A stretch of 52,330 nucleotides of DNA from Perkinsus marinus ATCC 50983 (lineage: Eukaryota > Perkinsozoa > Perkinsida > Perkinsidae): positions 374,848 through 427,177 of the forward strand of contig NW_003215582.1 in the NCBI RefSeq assembly GCF_000006405.1, in the 5' to 3' direction. Each line of letters opens with the position of its first letter. Positions within the stretch are counted from its first letter, which is position 1. Under the pieces are notes generated by a model. The model did not search any database, was not told the DNA's origin, and saw only the letters and a list, made by a program, of their open reading frames with translations. This document shows positions 52,167 to 52,330 of this stretch, one piece after another. Made by a program: the position numbers and the translations under genes.

Positions 52167-52316
52167 ATGCCGTCCCTTGCTGTATCATGTCTTCTCCTCA
52201 TCTCCATCGTACTTATCTCAGCCGCCACCATCTTCATAGCGGCCTTATGGTGGATTTCTTATAGGATCATTACCCGGGAGGGCAGTAGTCTCACATCGAA
52301 GGTGCGCCCTCCTTGA
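52167..52316 (+). CDS. Possible 49-residue single-pass membrane protein (or first exon)
   Basis: From ATG 52167 a 50-codon frame ends in TGA. Residues 4-30 are almost wholly hydrophobic (VSCLLLISIVLISAATIFIA in the core), followed by WWISYRIITREGSS and a basic tail SKVRPP. It could be a microprotein, a secreted protein's signal exon, or the first exon of a gene beyond the edge. It is short and unsupported by homology. Confidence -1.
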   Translation: MPSLAVSCLLLISIVLISAATIFIAALWWISYRIITREGSSLTSKVRPP

Positions 52317-52330
52317 GTTTCCCGGGGCCG

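Noticed and set aside
1-52330. Spliced-leader RNA gene, rRNA, CRISPR array or retroelement
   Set aside because: I looked for the perkinsid/dinoflagellate leader core, rRNA signatures, regularly spaced direct repeats with unique spacers, and reverse-transcriptase or protease motifs, and saw none. The only tandem array (53 bp) has no spacers.

Overview
This looks like nuclear DNA of an alveolate protist, most likely a perkinsozoan (Perkinsus-type). The class I aldolase and triosephosphate isomerase look apicomplexan/perkinsid, the machinery for motile cilia is present, and most genes are broken every 50-300 bases by GT-AG introns of about 40-60 nt. The species call is inference. I found no ribosomal RNA, CRISPR, phage, retroelement or intact tRNA.

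Layout. 1-9926 (minus) is the N-terminal half of a giant HYDIN homologue, open at the left edge, down to its adenylate-kinase-like P-loop. 10.4-11.1 kb (plus) is an unknown protein with a C-terminal membrane segment. 11.76-14.1 kb (plus) is NAE1, the NEDD8 E1 regulatory subunit, followed by an unrecognised gene. 16.5-19.8 kb (minus) holds two tandem cathepsin Z-like proteases, one with an altered active site. 20.7-21.9 kb (minus) is a short-chain dehydrogenase. 23.6-24.7 kb is intronless fructose-bisphosphate aldolase. 25.5-26.4 kb is CFAP418. 26.7-29.0 kb (minus) is a nuclear-looking protein with a repeated SH3/KOW-like module. 29.2-29.7 kb is nucleoside diphosphate kinase and 29.9-36.4 kb a complete IFT140. 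A 53-bp tandem array lies at 37.3-37.9 kb. 38.3-39.9 kb is a GT10 fucosyltransferase, 41.0-42.0 kb (minus) an AK8-like protein without a P-loop, and 42.8-44.4 kb a HIT-like protein. Next come three small proteins, intronless triosephosphate isomerase (45.9-46.7 kb), a protein with repeated C2H2-like modules (46.9-49.6 kb), a delta-12 desaturase (50.7-51.9 kb) and a possible 49-residue membrane protein at the right edge.

Function. HYDIN, IFT140, CFAP418 and the AK8-like gene are cilium/axoneme genes, fitting an organism with a flagellated zoospore. Aldolase and TPI are glycolytic, uninterrupted and strongly biased in codon use, as expected for highly expressed genes. The rest is housekeeping.

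Most apparent frame breaks vanish when 40-60 nt GT-AG introns are removed and the joined exons are compared with remembered family sequences. That comparison is from memory, without alignment software, so exon edges are proposals. The most interesting signals sit in introns: two IFT140 introns that look like copies of one another, two families of terminal-inverted-repeat elements nested in unusually long introns, and a tRNA 3' half inside a 52-nt NAE1 intron.
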